Below are positions 35,349-44,404 of a stretch of DNA of 44,404 nt, piece after piece. The stretch lies in contig JABWAK010000011.1 of the NCBI GenBank assembly GCA_013361065.1, positions 1 to 44,404 of the forward strand, read 5' to 3'. The stretch's first letter is position 1; each line of letters begins with the position of its first letter. This DNA comes from Bacteroidota bacterium (GTDB lineage: Bacteria > Bacteroidota > Ignavibacteria > UBA10030 > UBA8401). The notes beneath the pieces were generated by a model. That model made no database searches and was not told the origin of the DNA. It saw only the letters and a program-made list of their open reading frames with translations. A program made the position numbers and the translations under genes.

Positions 35349-37651
35349 TTGCGGTCGATGGAATCGATGGTGCGCTGGAGCCTTTTCTCCGCATGCTGTT
35401 TCGCGGGAGTACGGGGGGACGGTTCCGGAGCAGCCGGAACAGCGGCAGCAACAGCAGGTACTTCCTGATCAGGATACCGGAGACGGGAATGATGGATGCC
35501 GACGAGGATCTTCAGGAAACTTTCCTGGACCTGCTTCAGGTCCTTCATCGTCAGCTTGCTCTCATCCAACTCCCCTTCCAGCAGACGCAGCTTCACCAGT
35601 GAGTCGATGTTCGCCGCGATCTTCTCCACCGTCGGTTCGGAGATCGCGCGGGTGGAGGCTTCCACACCGTCCGCCAGCATGACGATGGCGGTCTCTTTGG
35701 TAGTCGGCTTCGGCCCGGGATAGCGGAAATCGTTCTCGTTCACCTCTCCCCTGCTCCGTTTCTGCCGGAGCGCCTTCTCATAGAAGAATCCGACGAGCAT
35801 CGTGCCGTGATGCATCGGGATGAAATCGATCACGGACTGCGGCAGATGATGCTGCTGCGCCAGTTTCACTCCGTCCTCGATATGGGCGGCGATCACCCGG
35901 ACGCTCTTGCGGGGACTCATCGTCCGATGACGGTTCTCCGTGCCGAGCTGGTTCTCCACGAACGATTCAGGATTGACGAGCTTGCCGATATCATGGTACA
36001 GCCCCCCCACGCGCGCCAGGGTGCCGTTCGCTCCGATCGCCTGCGCAGCGGATTCAGCAAGCGTTGACACACTCACACTATGGTGGAAGGAACCGGGGGC
36101 CTTATGCGACAGCTCCTTCAGCAGCGGATGGTTCAGGTCCGACAGGTCCATCAGCGTCAGCTCGGTGGGGACGAGGAAGATGCGCTCCAGGAAGATGAGC
36201 AGACCGTAGGTGATGATCGGCGAGAGGATCGCATTGAACCCGGCCACGAGCAGTTCATTGCCGACCACTTCGAACGATTCGTACCGCTCCAGACCGAGAG
36301 CGATGATGGTGATGGTGTATCCCAGGAAGACGTAGATGATGGAGCGGAAGATCTGAGTCCGTTTCTTGATGTCGCGCACCGTGTAGATGGCGAACGCACC
36401 GGCCACGAGCGAGGAGAGGGCAATGGCATAGTCATTGCCGCGGATCCCTGCCGCGATGAGCGAGATGACCACGGTGCTGTAGAAAGCCACCCGGGAATCG
36501 AAGAGGATGGCGCAGATCATCGAGATGGCGGGGATGACGATGAGGTACCGCAGCGGGAGCGGCGAAGTGTTCTGGACGGTCAGATAGGCGATGAACGAGA
36601 CGATGATGAACAGCAGCGAGATCATGATGAGCTTCGCATTGTCGCTGTAGATCCGTTTCCGGAACAGGTAGATGTACATCACCAGCATCCACATGATGGC
36701 AAAGACGCGGAGCGCTTTACCGAGGAACGTCACATAGACGTTGATGCCCGCCCCCCGCTCCTCCTTCGCCTTCCGCATGGAATCGAGCTTCAGTTTGATC
36801 TCGTCGGTCACCCGTTCCTTCTTGGCGATGATCCGCTCCCCTTCGCTCACCGCGCCGATGGTCCGCGGGACGAGGTCCTCGGCGAACCGCACCTCACGCT
36901 CGGTCTGTTCCCGCTGGAAGATCACATTCGGCATCAGGAACGTCAGGGCGATCTTCACCGCGATGGAGACCGTATCGTTGTCCTGTTTGAACCCGGCGAT
37001 GAAGGTCTGTTGCACGGACCGGCCGAGCTCATACCGGTCCAGGAAGCGGTTGAGCGGCACGATCTGTTCGCTGGTCTTCTTCCGTTTGGCGATCAGCGCA
37101 TCCTCACGATACTGCGATTTCCGCACATCCACGATCCCTTCCAGGTAGAGCCCGTTCACCACCAGCAGTACGTCGCGGCGCAGGCGGTCGAAGGAATACG
37201 AGGGCAGGGATTTCCCGGTGCGCTGTTCGGCAGCTCGCAATGTGCGGAGGATCCGCCACTCACTTTCCATGAATTGAACCGGAAGTGCAGATACTTGGTC
37301 CGGTTCCGGACGGCGATCCAGCAGGGACTGGAGGGTGACGAAGAACATCTGCAGGGAATCAAGGTACTCGCGGGCGATAGCGGGATTCTCTTCGAAGACG
37401 TTGTAGACCTTCCCGGCCGCCAGTTCGCGCTCCCGCACATACTCCCGTTCATCCTTATAGATGGGGAATGCAAATGGCGCATACAGATCGTTCTCCGTCC
37501 AGATCATCCCGACGGGATAATCGGACTCGACGGCGAGTCCCTGCGGGAACATGAGCGCGATCAGGACGACCACGACGGCGAGGATGGCCCATTTCACGCT
37601 GAGGTCATCCTTCGCGCTCCAGGACCGGATAAGATTGAGGATCCGCTGCAT
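35345..37651 (-). CDS. pgpH: 7TMR-HDED/HD domain membrane phosphohydrolase (PgpH-like cyclic-di-AMP phosphodiesterase)
   Basis: Large extracytoplasmic N-terminus, ~7 TM, HSVSVSTLAESAAQAIGANGTLARVGGLYHDIGKLVNPESFVENQ (HD motif), HHGTMLVGFFYEKAL. Confidence 0.88.
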   Translation of the reverse strand: MQRILNLIRSWSAKDDLSVKWAILAVVVVLIALMFPQGLAVESDYPVGMIWTENDLYAPFAFPIYKDEREYVRERELAAGKVYNVFEENPAIAREYLDSLQMFFVTLQSLLDRRPEPDQVSALPVQFMESEWRILRTLRAAEQRTGKSLPSYSFDRLRRDVLLVVNGLYLEGIVDVRKSQYREDALIAKRKKTSEQIVPLNRFLDRYELGRSVQQTFIAGFKQDNDTVSIAVKIALTFLMPNVIFQREQTEREVRFAEDLVPRTIGAVSEGERIIAKKERVTDEIKLKLDSMRKAKEERGAGINVYVTFLGKALRVFAIMWMLVMYIYLFRKRIYSDNAKLIMISLLFIIVSFIAYLTVQNTSPLPLRYLIVIPAISMICAILFDSRVAFYSTVVISLIAAGIRGNDYAIALSSLVAGAFAIYTVRDIKKRTQIFRSIIYVFLGYTITIIALGLERYESFEVVGNELLVAGFNAILSPIITYGLLIFLERIFLVPTELTLMDLSDLNHPLLKELSHKAPGSFHHSVSVSTLAESAAQAIGANGTLARVGGLYHDIGKLVNPESFVENQLGTENRHRTMSPRKSVRVIAAHIEDGVKLAQQHHLPQSVIDFIPMHHGTMLVGFFYEKALRQKRSRGEVNENDFRYPGPKPTTKETAIVMLADGVEASTRAISEPTVEKIAANIDSLVKLRLLEGELDESKLTMKDLKQVQESFLKILVGIHHSRLRYPDQEVPAVAAAVPAAPEPSPRTPAKQHAEKRLQRTIDSIDRK

Positions 37652-37773
37652 AGTGATGGGTCAATATGAAAAGAAATAGGGAGAGAGGCAAGAAACGGTG
37701 AAGTTCATTGAAATCGGAGGGGGCATTCGTTATATTCTTGGACGTTCGTTCACCCTTGTTCATTGGAAACAGT

Positions 37774-38598
37774 ATGATGCATCGCGCCAAAAAATCCCTC
37801 GGTCAGAATTTCCTTCAGGACCCCAACGTGTCGCAGAAGATCGTGAAGGTGTTCGACCCGAAACCGGGTGACAGTGTTGTGGAGATCGGTCCCGGGAAGG
37901 GCGCTCTCACAGCACTGCTGCTGCAGACCCTTCCCCATTGCACCGTGATCGAACTGGACAACGAGCTGGCGCCGATGCTCAAGGAACAATTCGGGGAGCG
38001 CATCACCGTCATCCATGATGATATCCTGAACGTCTCCCTGTCCGACGTGCGGCAGACCGCCGGTGCACCGCTCCGTCTTATCGGGAATATCCCATACAAC
38101 ATCACCACGCCCATTCTGTTCCATGTCATCGATGCCCTTCCGGCGGTCAGCGACTTCCTGGTGATGATGCAGACCGAGGTGGCCCAGCGTATCGTGGCCA
38201 AACCGAGGACGAAAGAATACGGCATCCTTTCCATTCTGATGCAGTATTACAGCACACCGAAGATGCAGTTCGCCGTCTCCCGGAACTCCTTCTTCCCGGT
38301 CCCGAACGTCTCCTCCGCCATCATCCATCTGGATTATACCGCTCCGTTCCCAGATAAGGCCGCGGATGACCGTCTCTTCCGCAAGATCGTCCGCGGCACA
38401 TTCGGTAAGCGCCGCAAGACGCTGCGGAACGGGCTGAAAGGACTGGATGTTCCGGCGGTAGAACTGGAACGGTTGTCGGTCGACCTGGAACTCCGTCCCG
38501 AAGAACTCAGTGTGGCGGATTTCGTCCGGCTGAGCAATGAGCTGGTCCACCTGGCACCGCAGATCCTCAACACCGTCACGGAGGAATCCGATGGCTGA
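37774..38598 (+). CDS. rsmA: 16S rRNA (adenine(1518)-N6/adenine(1519)-N6)-dimethyltransferase
   Basis: RAKKSLGQNFLQDPNVSQKIV, VVEIGPGKGALTALLL, LIGNIPYNITTPILFHVI, FFPVPNVSSAIIHL. Start placed at 37774. Confidence 0.96.
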   Translation: MMHRAKKSLGQNFLQDPNVSQKIVKVFDPKPGDSVVEIGPGKGALTALLLQTLPHCTVIELDNELAPMLKEQFGERITVIHDDILNVSLSDVRQTAGAPLRLIGNIPYNITTPILFHVIDALPAVSDFLVMMQTEVAQRIVAKPRTKEYGILSILMQYYSTPKMQFAVSRNSFFPVPNVSSAIIHLDYTAPFPDKAADDRLFRKIVRGTFGKRRKTLRNGLKGLDVPAVELERLSVDLELRPEELSVADFVRLSNELVHLAPQILNTVTEESDG

Positions 38599-39979
38599 AT
38601 CCGTCTACACACCGCAGGAACTGATCGAGATCGATGACGAGCTGCTGGAGGACCTCCGCGACCTCATCGCCACCCGTTCCGATTTCCTCATCAAGAACAT
38701 CCTGAACGATATCTACCCGACCGATATCGCGCATATCATCAACCGGCTGGAGTTCGGGCAGGGGGAATATCTCTTCTCGCTGCTGACCACCGAGGAACAA
38801 GGGAAGGTCATCGTTGAGCTGGATGACGACCACCGCGAACACTTCCTGGCGACACTGAAATCGGAACAGATCTCGGATATCGTCGAGGAACTCCCGTCCG
38901 ACGAAGCGACCGATATCGTCTCCGAGCTCTCCGAAGAGAAGGCGGAAGAGGTGCTGGAGGACCTGAGCACCGAGGATTCGCAGGAACTGAAGGAACTACT
39001 GCAGTACGACGAGAATACCGCCGGCGGTATCATGCAGAAGGAGGTCATCACGGTGAACCAGAAGGACACCGTGAAGAAGGCAATCCAGTCGGTCCGCCGC
39101 GCCGCCAAGGAGGACCACGACCAGCATTTCTATTTCGTCTATGTGGTGGATGAGAGCGACAAGCTGGTCGGCTCCCTCTCCGTCTCTAATCTCATCCTGC
39201 TCTCCCCGGCCCGGCGCATCTATAAGGTGATGGACAAGGACATCATCAGCGTGAAGACCGATATGGACCAGGAGGAGGTGGCGAACATCTTCAAGAAGTA
39301 CAATCTGGTCTCGGCGCCGGTGGTCGATTTCTCCGGACGAGTGGTGGGACGCATCACGGTGGATGACATCGTCGACGTCATCGAAGAGGAAGCATCCGAG
39401 GATATCTTCCGGCTGGGCGGTGTGGGACCGAACGAGCGCATCTCCACGCCTCCGCTGGTCTCCCTCCGGAAACGCCTGCCGTGGCTCTCGGTCTACCTGT
39501 TCACCGGACTCGTCACCTCCAGCATCATCAACATCTTCCATTCCACCATCGAATCCCTCGTGGTGCTGGCGGCGCTGATGCCGATCGTCGCAGGGATGGG
39601 CGGGAATGCCGGCACGCAGGCCATCACGCTGATGGTGCGCGGTCTTGCTCTCGGCGAAGTGGACTTCTCCAACGCTCGCAAAGCGCTAATCAAGGAGATC
39701 TCGGTCGGTCTGCTGAACGGTTCGCTCGTCGGCTTCCTCGCCGGCAGCATCATTGCCATCGTCTACGGCAATCTGATGCTCGGCGTGGTGATGTTCCTGG
39801 CGATGGTCACGAACCTCTTCGTGGCGGGACTGATGGGCACGCTCGTTCCGCTCGGACTGAAATGGGCGAAGATCGATCCGGCACTCGCCTCCGCCGTGCT
39901 TGTCACCACCTGCACCGATGCGTTCGGCTTCATCTCGTTCCTTGGTTTCGCCACGCTCTTCCTGTCACTGCTCACGTAA
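38591..39979 (+). CDS. mgtE: Magnesium transporter MgtE
   Basis: MgtE N-domain, CBS pair (GGIMQKEVITV... SVSNLILLSP), C-terminal TM domain MPIVAGMGGNAGTQAITLMVRGLALGEV. Start overlaps the rsmA stop by 8 bp. Confidence 0.95.
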   Translation: MAESVYTPQELIEIDDELLEDLRDLIATRSDFLIKNILNDIYPTDIAHIINRLEFGQGEYLFSLLTTEEQGKVIVELDDDHREHFLATLKSEQISDIVEELPSDEATDIVSELSEEKAEEVLEDLSTEDSQELKELLQYDENTAGGIMQKEVITVNQKDTVKKAIQSVRRAAKEDHDQHFYFVYVVDESDKLVGSLSVSNLILLSPARRIYKVMDKDIISVKTDMDQEEVANIFKKYNLVSAPVVDFSGRVVGRITVDDIVDVIEEEASEDIFRLGGVGPNERISTPPLVSLRKRLPWLSVYLFTGLVTSSIINIFHSTIESLVVLAALMPIVAGMGGNAGTQAITLMVRGLALGEVDFSNARKALIKEISVGLLNGSLVGFLAGSIIAIVYGNLMLGVVMFLAMVTNLFVAGLMGTLVPLGLKWAKIDPALASAVLVTTCTDAFGFISFLGFATLFLSLLT

Positions 39980-39985
39980 CCGGTC

Positions 39986-40942
39986 ATGAAGCATCCACCG
40001 TACCTCCGTTCGTCCGATGCGGTCACCCTGCTCTTCCTGGTCATCGTGACCGTCATCCATCTGCTCTTCGCTGATCGGATCCCCCATTGGTCTTCCGCTG
40101 TCGTCACCAACCTGCTGCTGGGAACGGCGATCGTCCTCAGCGCACGCAGCGTCCACCGCCGCGGAGCACAAAGTAATCTCGCCGTGCGGCTCTTCCGGGA
40201 TTGGTACCTCGTCCCGAGCATCCTGATCATCTACACGCAGACCTCCGCCGCTGCCTTTCCGCTGCATGGCCGCGATTTCGACACGGTGCTCATCGCTGCG
40301 GACCGCTGGCTCTTCGGCACCGATCCGACGCATTGGGCCGGGCAGTTCGCCCATCCGGTGCTGACCGAGCTCCTGCAGCTGGCGTATTCCTCCTACTATC
40401 TTTTCTTCATCGTGCTGTTCTATGAACTGTACCGTCGGGAGGACCACACCTGGTTCCGCAGCGGAGCGATGCTGGTCGTGTACGGATTCTATCTCTCCTA
40501 CATCGGCTACATGCTCGTCCCGGCGGTCGGTCCGCGCTTCACCCTGCACGACTTCACGATGACCGATGCCGAATTGCCCGGGCTGTTCCTGACCGAGTAT
40601 CTCCGCGCCTTCATCAACGCCGGAGGAGGAGCGCCGGCCGGCACCGCCGATCCGCTGCTCACGGTGCACCGCGATGCCTTCCCCAGCGGTCATACCCAGC
40701 TGACGCTAGTCGCCATGTACATCGCCGTCGCTGCCCGCACCCGCATCCGCTGGTGGCTCGTGGCCGGCGGAACGCTCCTGATCATCTCCACCATCTACCT
40801 GCGCTACCATTATGTGATCGATGTGCTGGCCGGGATGCTGTTCTTTCTCTTCACGATCTGGTCCGGCCGCCGGATCGATGCGTGGTGGAACCGGAAGCAG
40901 ATAACATCGGCGGGTGAGCAAATCAATAGTGACGTTAGCTGA
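39986..40942 (+). CDS. PAP2 superfamily (lipid) phosphatase
   Basis: VGPRFTLHDF, HRDAFPSGHTQLTLVAMYIA and YLRYHYVIDVLAGMLF: PAP2 motifs. Confidence 0.85.
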   Translation: MKHPPYLRSSDAVTLLFLVIVTVIHLLFADRIPHWSSAVVTNLLLGTAIVLSARSVHRRGAQSNLAVRLFRDWYLVPSILIIYTQTSAAAFPLHGRDFDTVLIAADRWLFGTDPTHWAGQFAHPVLTELLQLAYSSYYLFFIVLFYELYRREDHTWFRSGAMLVVYGFYLSYIGYMLVPAVGPRFTLHDFTMTDAELPGLFLTEYLRAFINAGGGAPAGTADPLLTVHRDAFPSGHTQLTLVAMYIAVAARTRIRWWLVAGGTLLIISTIYLRYHYVIDVLAGMLFFLFTIWSGRRIDAWWNRKQITSAGEQINSDVS

Positions 40943-40994
40943 ATTCCCCCTCATCCTCTCACACTGCTTGCATCTTCACAGACCATTTAAAACG

Positions 40995-41022
40995 AAAAAT
41001 CCTGCCATAAGCAGGATTTTTT
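40995..41022. terminator. Rho-independent terminator
   Basis: AAAAATCCTGC-CATAA-GCAGGATTTTTT, flanked by A-run and T-run. Confidence 0.85.
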
Positions 41023-41026
41023 GTTG

Positions 41027-41079
41027 TACTCCCGACGGGAATCGAACCCGTGTCGCAAGCTTGATAAAGCAGTGGGAGT
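41027..41079 (-). other. tRNA-like remnant: acceptor strands plus intact T-arm, no D-arm or normal anticodon arm
   Basis: Minus strand ACTCCCACTGCTTTATCAAGCTTGCGACACGGGTTCGATTCCCGTCGGGAGTA: T-arm ACGGG-TTCGATT-CCCGT followed by CGGGAGT, with ACTCCC able to pair as a 5' acceptor; only 53 nt in total. Confidence 0.6.
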
Positions 41080-41369
41080 TATCATTCTTACGAAAATAGC
41101 CAATTAAACACCATCCCCTCAAAGAACATCCACCATAACCGCACACCGTTTGTAGACCTTAGAAATTAGAACTACCTTCGCTATAGTCAAGAATTAATAA
41201 TCATTTATTTTATAAAAATATTCAATTGAAATACTTTTAGGAATCTCACATAATTAAAATAAGACCATTATCTCTTCGTTGTTTAATTAAAGTACCGTGA
41301 ATACGTGATTGCTAAGATGATATAATGTCGCTATTCTGAAATATGGTTATTTCTTATCTGGGAGGTTAT

Positions 41370-44300
41370 ATGTCACGTTTTTCGATAAATGTATTTCAGT
41401 CCATTCTTATGGTATCAATTTGTTTAGGTCAATCGATTCCACCGAGAATTACTGACTTTTTTCCCAAACAGGGAACTGTAGGAACAATAGTTACAATTCA
41501 AGGCAATAATTTTGGCTCGGTAATCTCAGAGGTAATATTAACGATAGGGGATGTTAGATCGGAGATTATTACACTATCGAATACAGAAATAAAAGCAAAG
41601 GTCCCCGCCGGGAATACATATGCCAATATTCGTGTAACAAATCTTGTTACCGGTTTAATTGGTGGTTCGCATACTCCATTTATAACTACCTTTCCTAATG
41701 GAAATATAAAAGGGGATGCATTGTTTGCGCCGAGAATAAGTTTTAGTTATTCAGGTACAACCGGTGGTTTTGGTGTATCAGACTTTGATTCTGATGGGCT
41801 GATTGATGCCGTTACTTCGGTACATACACACAATGTGATAAGCATATTTCGGAATCAATCAATTGATAGCACCATATCATATTCAACACCCCATAATTTC
41901 TCTACCGACCTTTCTCCGAGAAGCATAAAAATCACAGATATTAATTCGGATGGTAAACCGGATATCCTCGTAACGTGTAACAGCTCAAACAATGTTAATG
42001 TATTTAAGAATATTAGTACAGTAGGTGCAATAAAATTTCAAAAAGTACAAAGTATTATTACGAACAATGGTCCTAAAGGTATTGATGCACAGGACATCAA
42101 TGGAGACGGCAAAGTCGATATTATCGTCGGTTATAACTTTAACGGTATCTCGATTGTAAAAAATACTTCAATAGATACTAGTATATCATTTGCTCAAAAA
42201 CAGGATTTCACATTTAGCACTGAGGGTGGTGTATACCTACAAGATTTGGATAGAGATGACAAGCATGAGATAGTAATTATTAATCACAACCTAAATAGCA
42301 TTTCGGTCTATCCAAACTTATCGACATCAAGCTCTATCTCATTTGGAGCAAAAAAAGATTACAGCACATCTGCATATCCTAATGGACTATCATTCGGAGA
42401 TGTTAATAATGATGATAAAATAGATATTGTGGTGAGCAATTACTCAGGTGTAACAATATCAATATTCAAGAATGTTAGCACCGTGGGGAATGTTGTATTG
42501 GAATCTAAAAAAGATTTTCACGTAGGCACAAATCCAAATCAGTTAAGCATCGGCGATGTTTCCGGAGATGGTAATAATGATATTGTGTTGTCGAGAACTT
42601 ATGCCGATAAAGTATCAATATTGAAAAATATGAACAGTATGGATACAATTGCATTTGATTTAGTCGGTGAGTTATCCACCGGCGCGAATCCTGCGTTCAC
42701 ATATGTCGTGGATATTAATAAGGATGGTAAATATGACATTCTTGTTCTAAATGGAAACAGTAACAATTTTTCTGTTATGCGTAATATTTCCATAACTGCA
42801 TCAAAACCCACTGGGTTAATTGCATATTATCCGTTTAATGGAAATGCAAATGATGAAAGTGGATTGGGTAATAATGGGGTTGTAAATGGTGCCATATTGG
42901 CCAATGATCGATTTGGGAAATCCGGTAAGGCGTATAGTTTTAATGGTCAAAATACCAGCATCGCTGTGCCGCACAGTGAAGTTCTAAATATTACTGGTGA
43001 GATGACTATGGCCTTTTGGTTCAAGAGCATCAATCCTCCCGCATTAAATAATAGTCATACGATTTTAGCGAAAAGAAATGATGAATTTGCGAGCCCTGGA
43101 ATTGGTATACCGTATGGTGTTACAATCAACTATTCCGACTCTTTAACAAATCAAAAAGTGTTATTGTATTCGACCAAAAACAGTATCTGGAATAATGCAC
43201 AACAAACAGCGAAGGTGAAAATTAACGATTGGCAGTTTTGTGCAATAGTTGTAAAAGGTGACACGTCAAGATTTTATCTCGATGGTTCATATGTTGAATC
43301 GCGATATTTTCCTTCTGAAAATCGTATGACGAACAATTTACCCTTGCTTATTGGCTCTTCGGGGAAAACAGCAGGCAGTGAATATTTTAATGGTCAGATC
43401 GATGATATCAGAATCTATAATATTCCACTTGGTGATTCTGAAATAAAAGATCTGTTCAATTACCAAGAACCTGTGGTTATTCCAATATCCTTAATGACGA
43501 ATGCAATATCCTCACATCAAATTGATATTGTTTGGAAAATGAATTTGCAGGAGCCAATTTCAGTATATCATATATTGCGAACGGAGTCTCTGGATTCAGG
43601 TTTCACATTGATAGATTCGGTCACTTCAAGTGTTATTACCTATCGAGATAAATCTGTGTTACCGAATACTAACTATTGGTATAAGGTAAACGGGATTAAT
43701 CCAGCAAGACAAATATTCCAATCAAATGCCAGTAATGTCAGAACATTTATCGCAGATAGTAGTTTAAATATTCAGAGCATTTTTGACGTTCCTAATGACC
43801 AAGGCAAACAGGTTTATATTCGCTGGGCTACGGGTACGAATTTTTCAAAGTATGTAATCATACGAAGGGATGGTCCAATGTGGGTATTCATGAAAGAGGT
43901 GCCAAGCTATAACCAAGGTTCTTATTCAACCATAGTGCACACTTTATTTGATTCAACAGTATCGTTTGGCCAACGGCGGACAGTGTTCAGTATTATAGGG
44001 GTATTAGATAATGGCTCGGCTGCAATTTCTAAACCGGATAGCGGATACTCTATAGATAACCTCCGTCCGAATTCACCGCATGGTATAATTTCATTTTATA
44101 GGAACAACAAAATTGTGGTGGGATGGAAGGGCAATGTTGAAGAGGACGTTAGTCATTATAAGGTATATCGCAGTAATTCTGAGATTATGAATGTGTCAAA
44201 TATGCCTCACTATGCTACAACATCCGATACAGCATTTATAGACGATAACGTTGTCCCTAACCAACGATACTATTACGTTGTTGTAGCAGCTGATTTCTCG

Positions 44301-44404
44301 GGCAATGAAAGTGGTATTAGTAACAACTCGAGTATTTTGGCAACAGATATAGTAGAAGATAATCAGATGGTTCCAATATTTTATACTATTGAACAAAATT
44401 ATCC
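41370..44404 (+). CDS. Secreted multidomain protein (IPT/TIG, FG-GAP propeller, LamG-like, FN3-like, start of T9SS C-terminal sorting domain); 3' end cut by the window
   Basis: SD GGGAGG just upstream of the ATG at 41370; frame read as open to the window end (...VEDNQMVPIFYTIEQNYP). Missing from the ORF track, presumably because no stop lies in the window. Confidence 0.88.
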   Translation, partial: MSRFSINVFQSILMVSICLGQSIPPRITDFFPKQGTVGTIVTIQGNNFGSVISEVILTIGDVRSEIITLSNTEIKAKVPAGNTYANIRVTNLVTGLIGGSHTPFITTFPNGNIKGDALFAPRISFSYSGTTGGFGVSDFDSDGLIDAVTSVHTHNVISIFRNQSIDSTISYSTPHNFSTDLSPRSIKITDINSDGKPDILVTCNSSNNVNVFKNISTVGAIKFQKVQSIITNNGPKGIDAQDINGDGKVDIIVGYNFNGISIVKNTSIDTSISFAQKQDFTFSTEGGVYLQDLDRDDKHEIVIINHNLNSISVYPNLSTSSSISFGAKKDYSTSAYPNGLSFGDVNNDDKIDIVVSNYSGVTISIFKNVSTVGNVVLESKKDFHVGTNPNQLSIGDVSGDGNNDIVLSRTYADKVSILKNMNSMDTIAFDLVGELSTGANPAFTYVVDINKDGKYDILVLNGNSNNFSVMRNISITASKPTGLIAYYPFNGNANDESGLGNNGVVNGAILANDRFGKSGKAYSFNGQNTSIAVPHSEVLNITGEMTMAFWFKSINPPALNNSHTILAKRNDEFASPGIGIPYGVTINYSDSLTNQKVLLYSTKNSIWNNAQQTAKVKINDWQFCAIVVKGDTSRFYLDGSYVESRYFPSENRMTNNLPLLIGSSGKTAGSEYFNGQIDDIRIYNIPLGDSEIKDLFNYQEPVVIPISLMTNAISSHQIDIVWKMNLQEPISVYHILRTESLDSGFTLIDSVTSSVITYRDKSVLPNTNYWYKVNGINPARQIFQSNASNVRTFIADSSLNIQSIFDVPNDQGKQVYIRWATGTNFSKYVIIRRDGPMWVFMKEVPSYNQGSYSTIVHTLFDSTVSFGQRRTVFSIIGVLDNGSAAISKPDSGYSIDNLRPNSPHGIISFYRNNKIVVGWKGNVEEDVSHYKVYRSNSEIMNVSNMPHYATTSDTAFIDDNVVPNQRYYYVVVAADFSGNESGISNNSSILATDIVEDNQMVPIFYTIEQNY
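41781..42743 (+). repeat. Seven FG-GAP/VCBS-type Asp-rich calcium-loop repeats at a ~156-bp period
   Basis: DFDSDGLID, DINSDGKPD, DINGDGKVD, DLDRDDKHE, DVNNDDKID, DVSGDGNND and DINKDGKYD start at 41781, 41937, 42093, 42243, 42399, 42555 and 42711. Confidence 0.9.
42813..43470 (+). other. LamG/concanavalin-A-like domain within the long CDS
   Basis: GLIAYYPFNGNANDESGLGNNGVVNGAILANDRFGKSGKAYSFNGQNTSIAVPHS...YFNGQIDDIRIYNIPLGDSEIKDLFN. Confidence 0.85.

Noticed and set aside
41027-41079. Complete functional tRNA or tmRNA 3' end
   Set aside because: Only 53 nt between pairable acceptor strands, no D-arm, no credible anticodon loop and no tmRNA-type GGGG/UCCACCA acceptor; a remnant is the better description.
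40914-41099. 61-aa ORF ending FCCTPDGNRTRVASLIKQWELSFLRK
   Set aside because: The GNRTRV stretch is just the translation opposite a tRNA T-arm-like element; the ORF also crosses a terminator.
41321-41326. TATAAT as a promoter -10 for the long AT-rich CDS
   Set aside because: In AT-rich DNA this hexamer is common and there is no convincing -35 at the right spacing.
1-44404. CRISPR arrays, rRNA genes, insertion sequences, toxin-antitoxin pairs
   Set aside because: No regularly spaced direct repeats with unique spacers, no rRNA-like sequence, no transposase motif; the PIN domain at 16559-17890 belongs to a PhoH2-type fusion and not to a VapBC pair.

Overview
The first ~41.0 kb is a GC-rich, densely coded chromosomal segment. 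It looks like the Ignavibacteria/Chlorobi/Bacteroidota neighbourhood, inferred from gene style, a T9SS-type protein and clear Shine-Dalgarno sites. Most of it is ordinary housekeeping or exported-hydrolase content. It includes a cytochrome/beta-barrel protein, creatininase, a glycosyltransferase-like membrane protein, MFS transporters, a TonB receptor cluster directly downstream of rpmB, many exported peptidases and hydrolases, PhoH, a lysine/aspartate-family cluster (lysC-lysA-asd), a pgpH-xerD-orphan DNA methyltransferase operon, rsmA-mgtE and a PAP2 phosphatase. At ~41.03 kb there is a terminator and a 53-nt tRNA-like remnant. The sequence then becomes visibly AT-rich and carries one very long ORF (41370 to the window end, absent from the ORF track because it has no stop in the window). 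That ORF encodes a secreted multidomain protein: IPT/TIG, a seven-repeat FG-GAP propeller with a near-exact 52-aa period, LamG-like and FN3-like domains, and the beginning of a T9SS sorting signal ('EQNYP'). Other points worth follow-up are a nonsense-interrupted four-helix-bundle (23S-IVP-like) gene flanked by degenerate 14-bp tandem repeats inside the lysine cluster, an rpmB/His-rich/TonB operon that may be metal-related, a DUF4295/bL38-like small basic protein upstream of rpmB, and a LD-carboxypeptidase with a twin-arginine signal. I did not find a CRISPR array, an rRNA, a complete tRNA, a transposase or an obvious new defence system.
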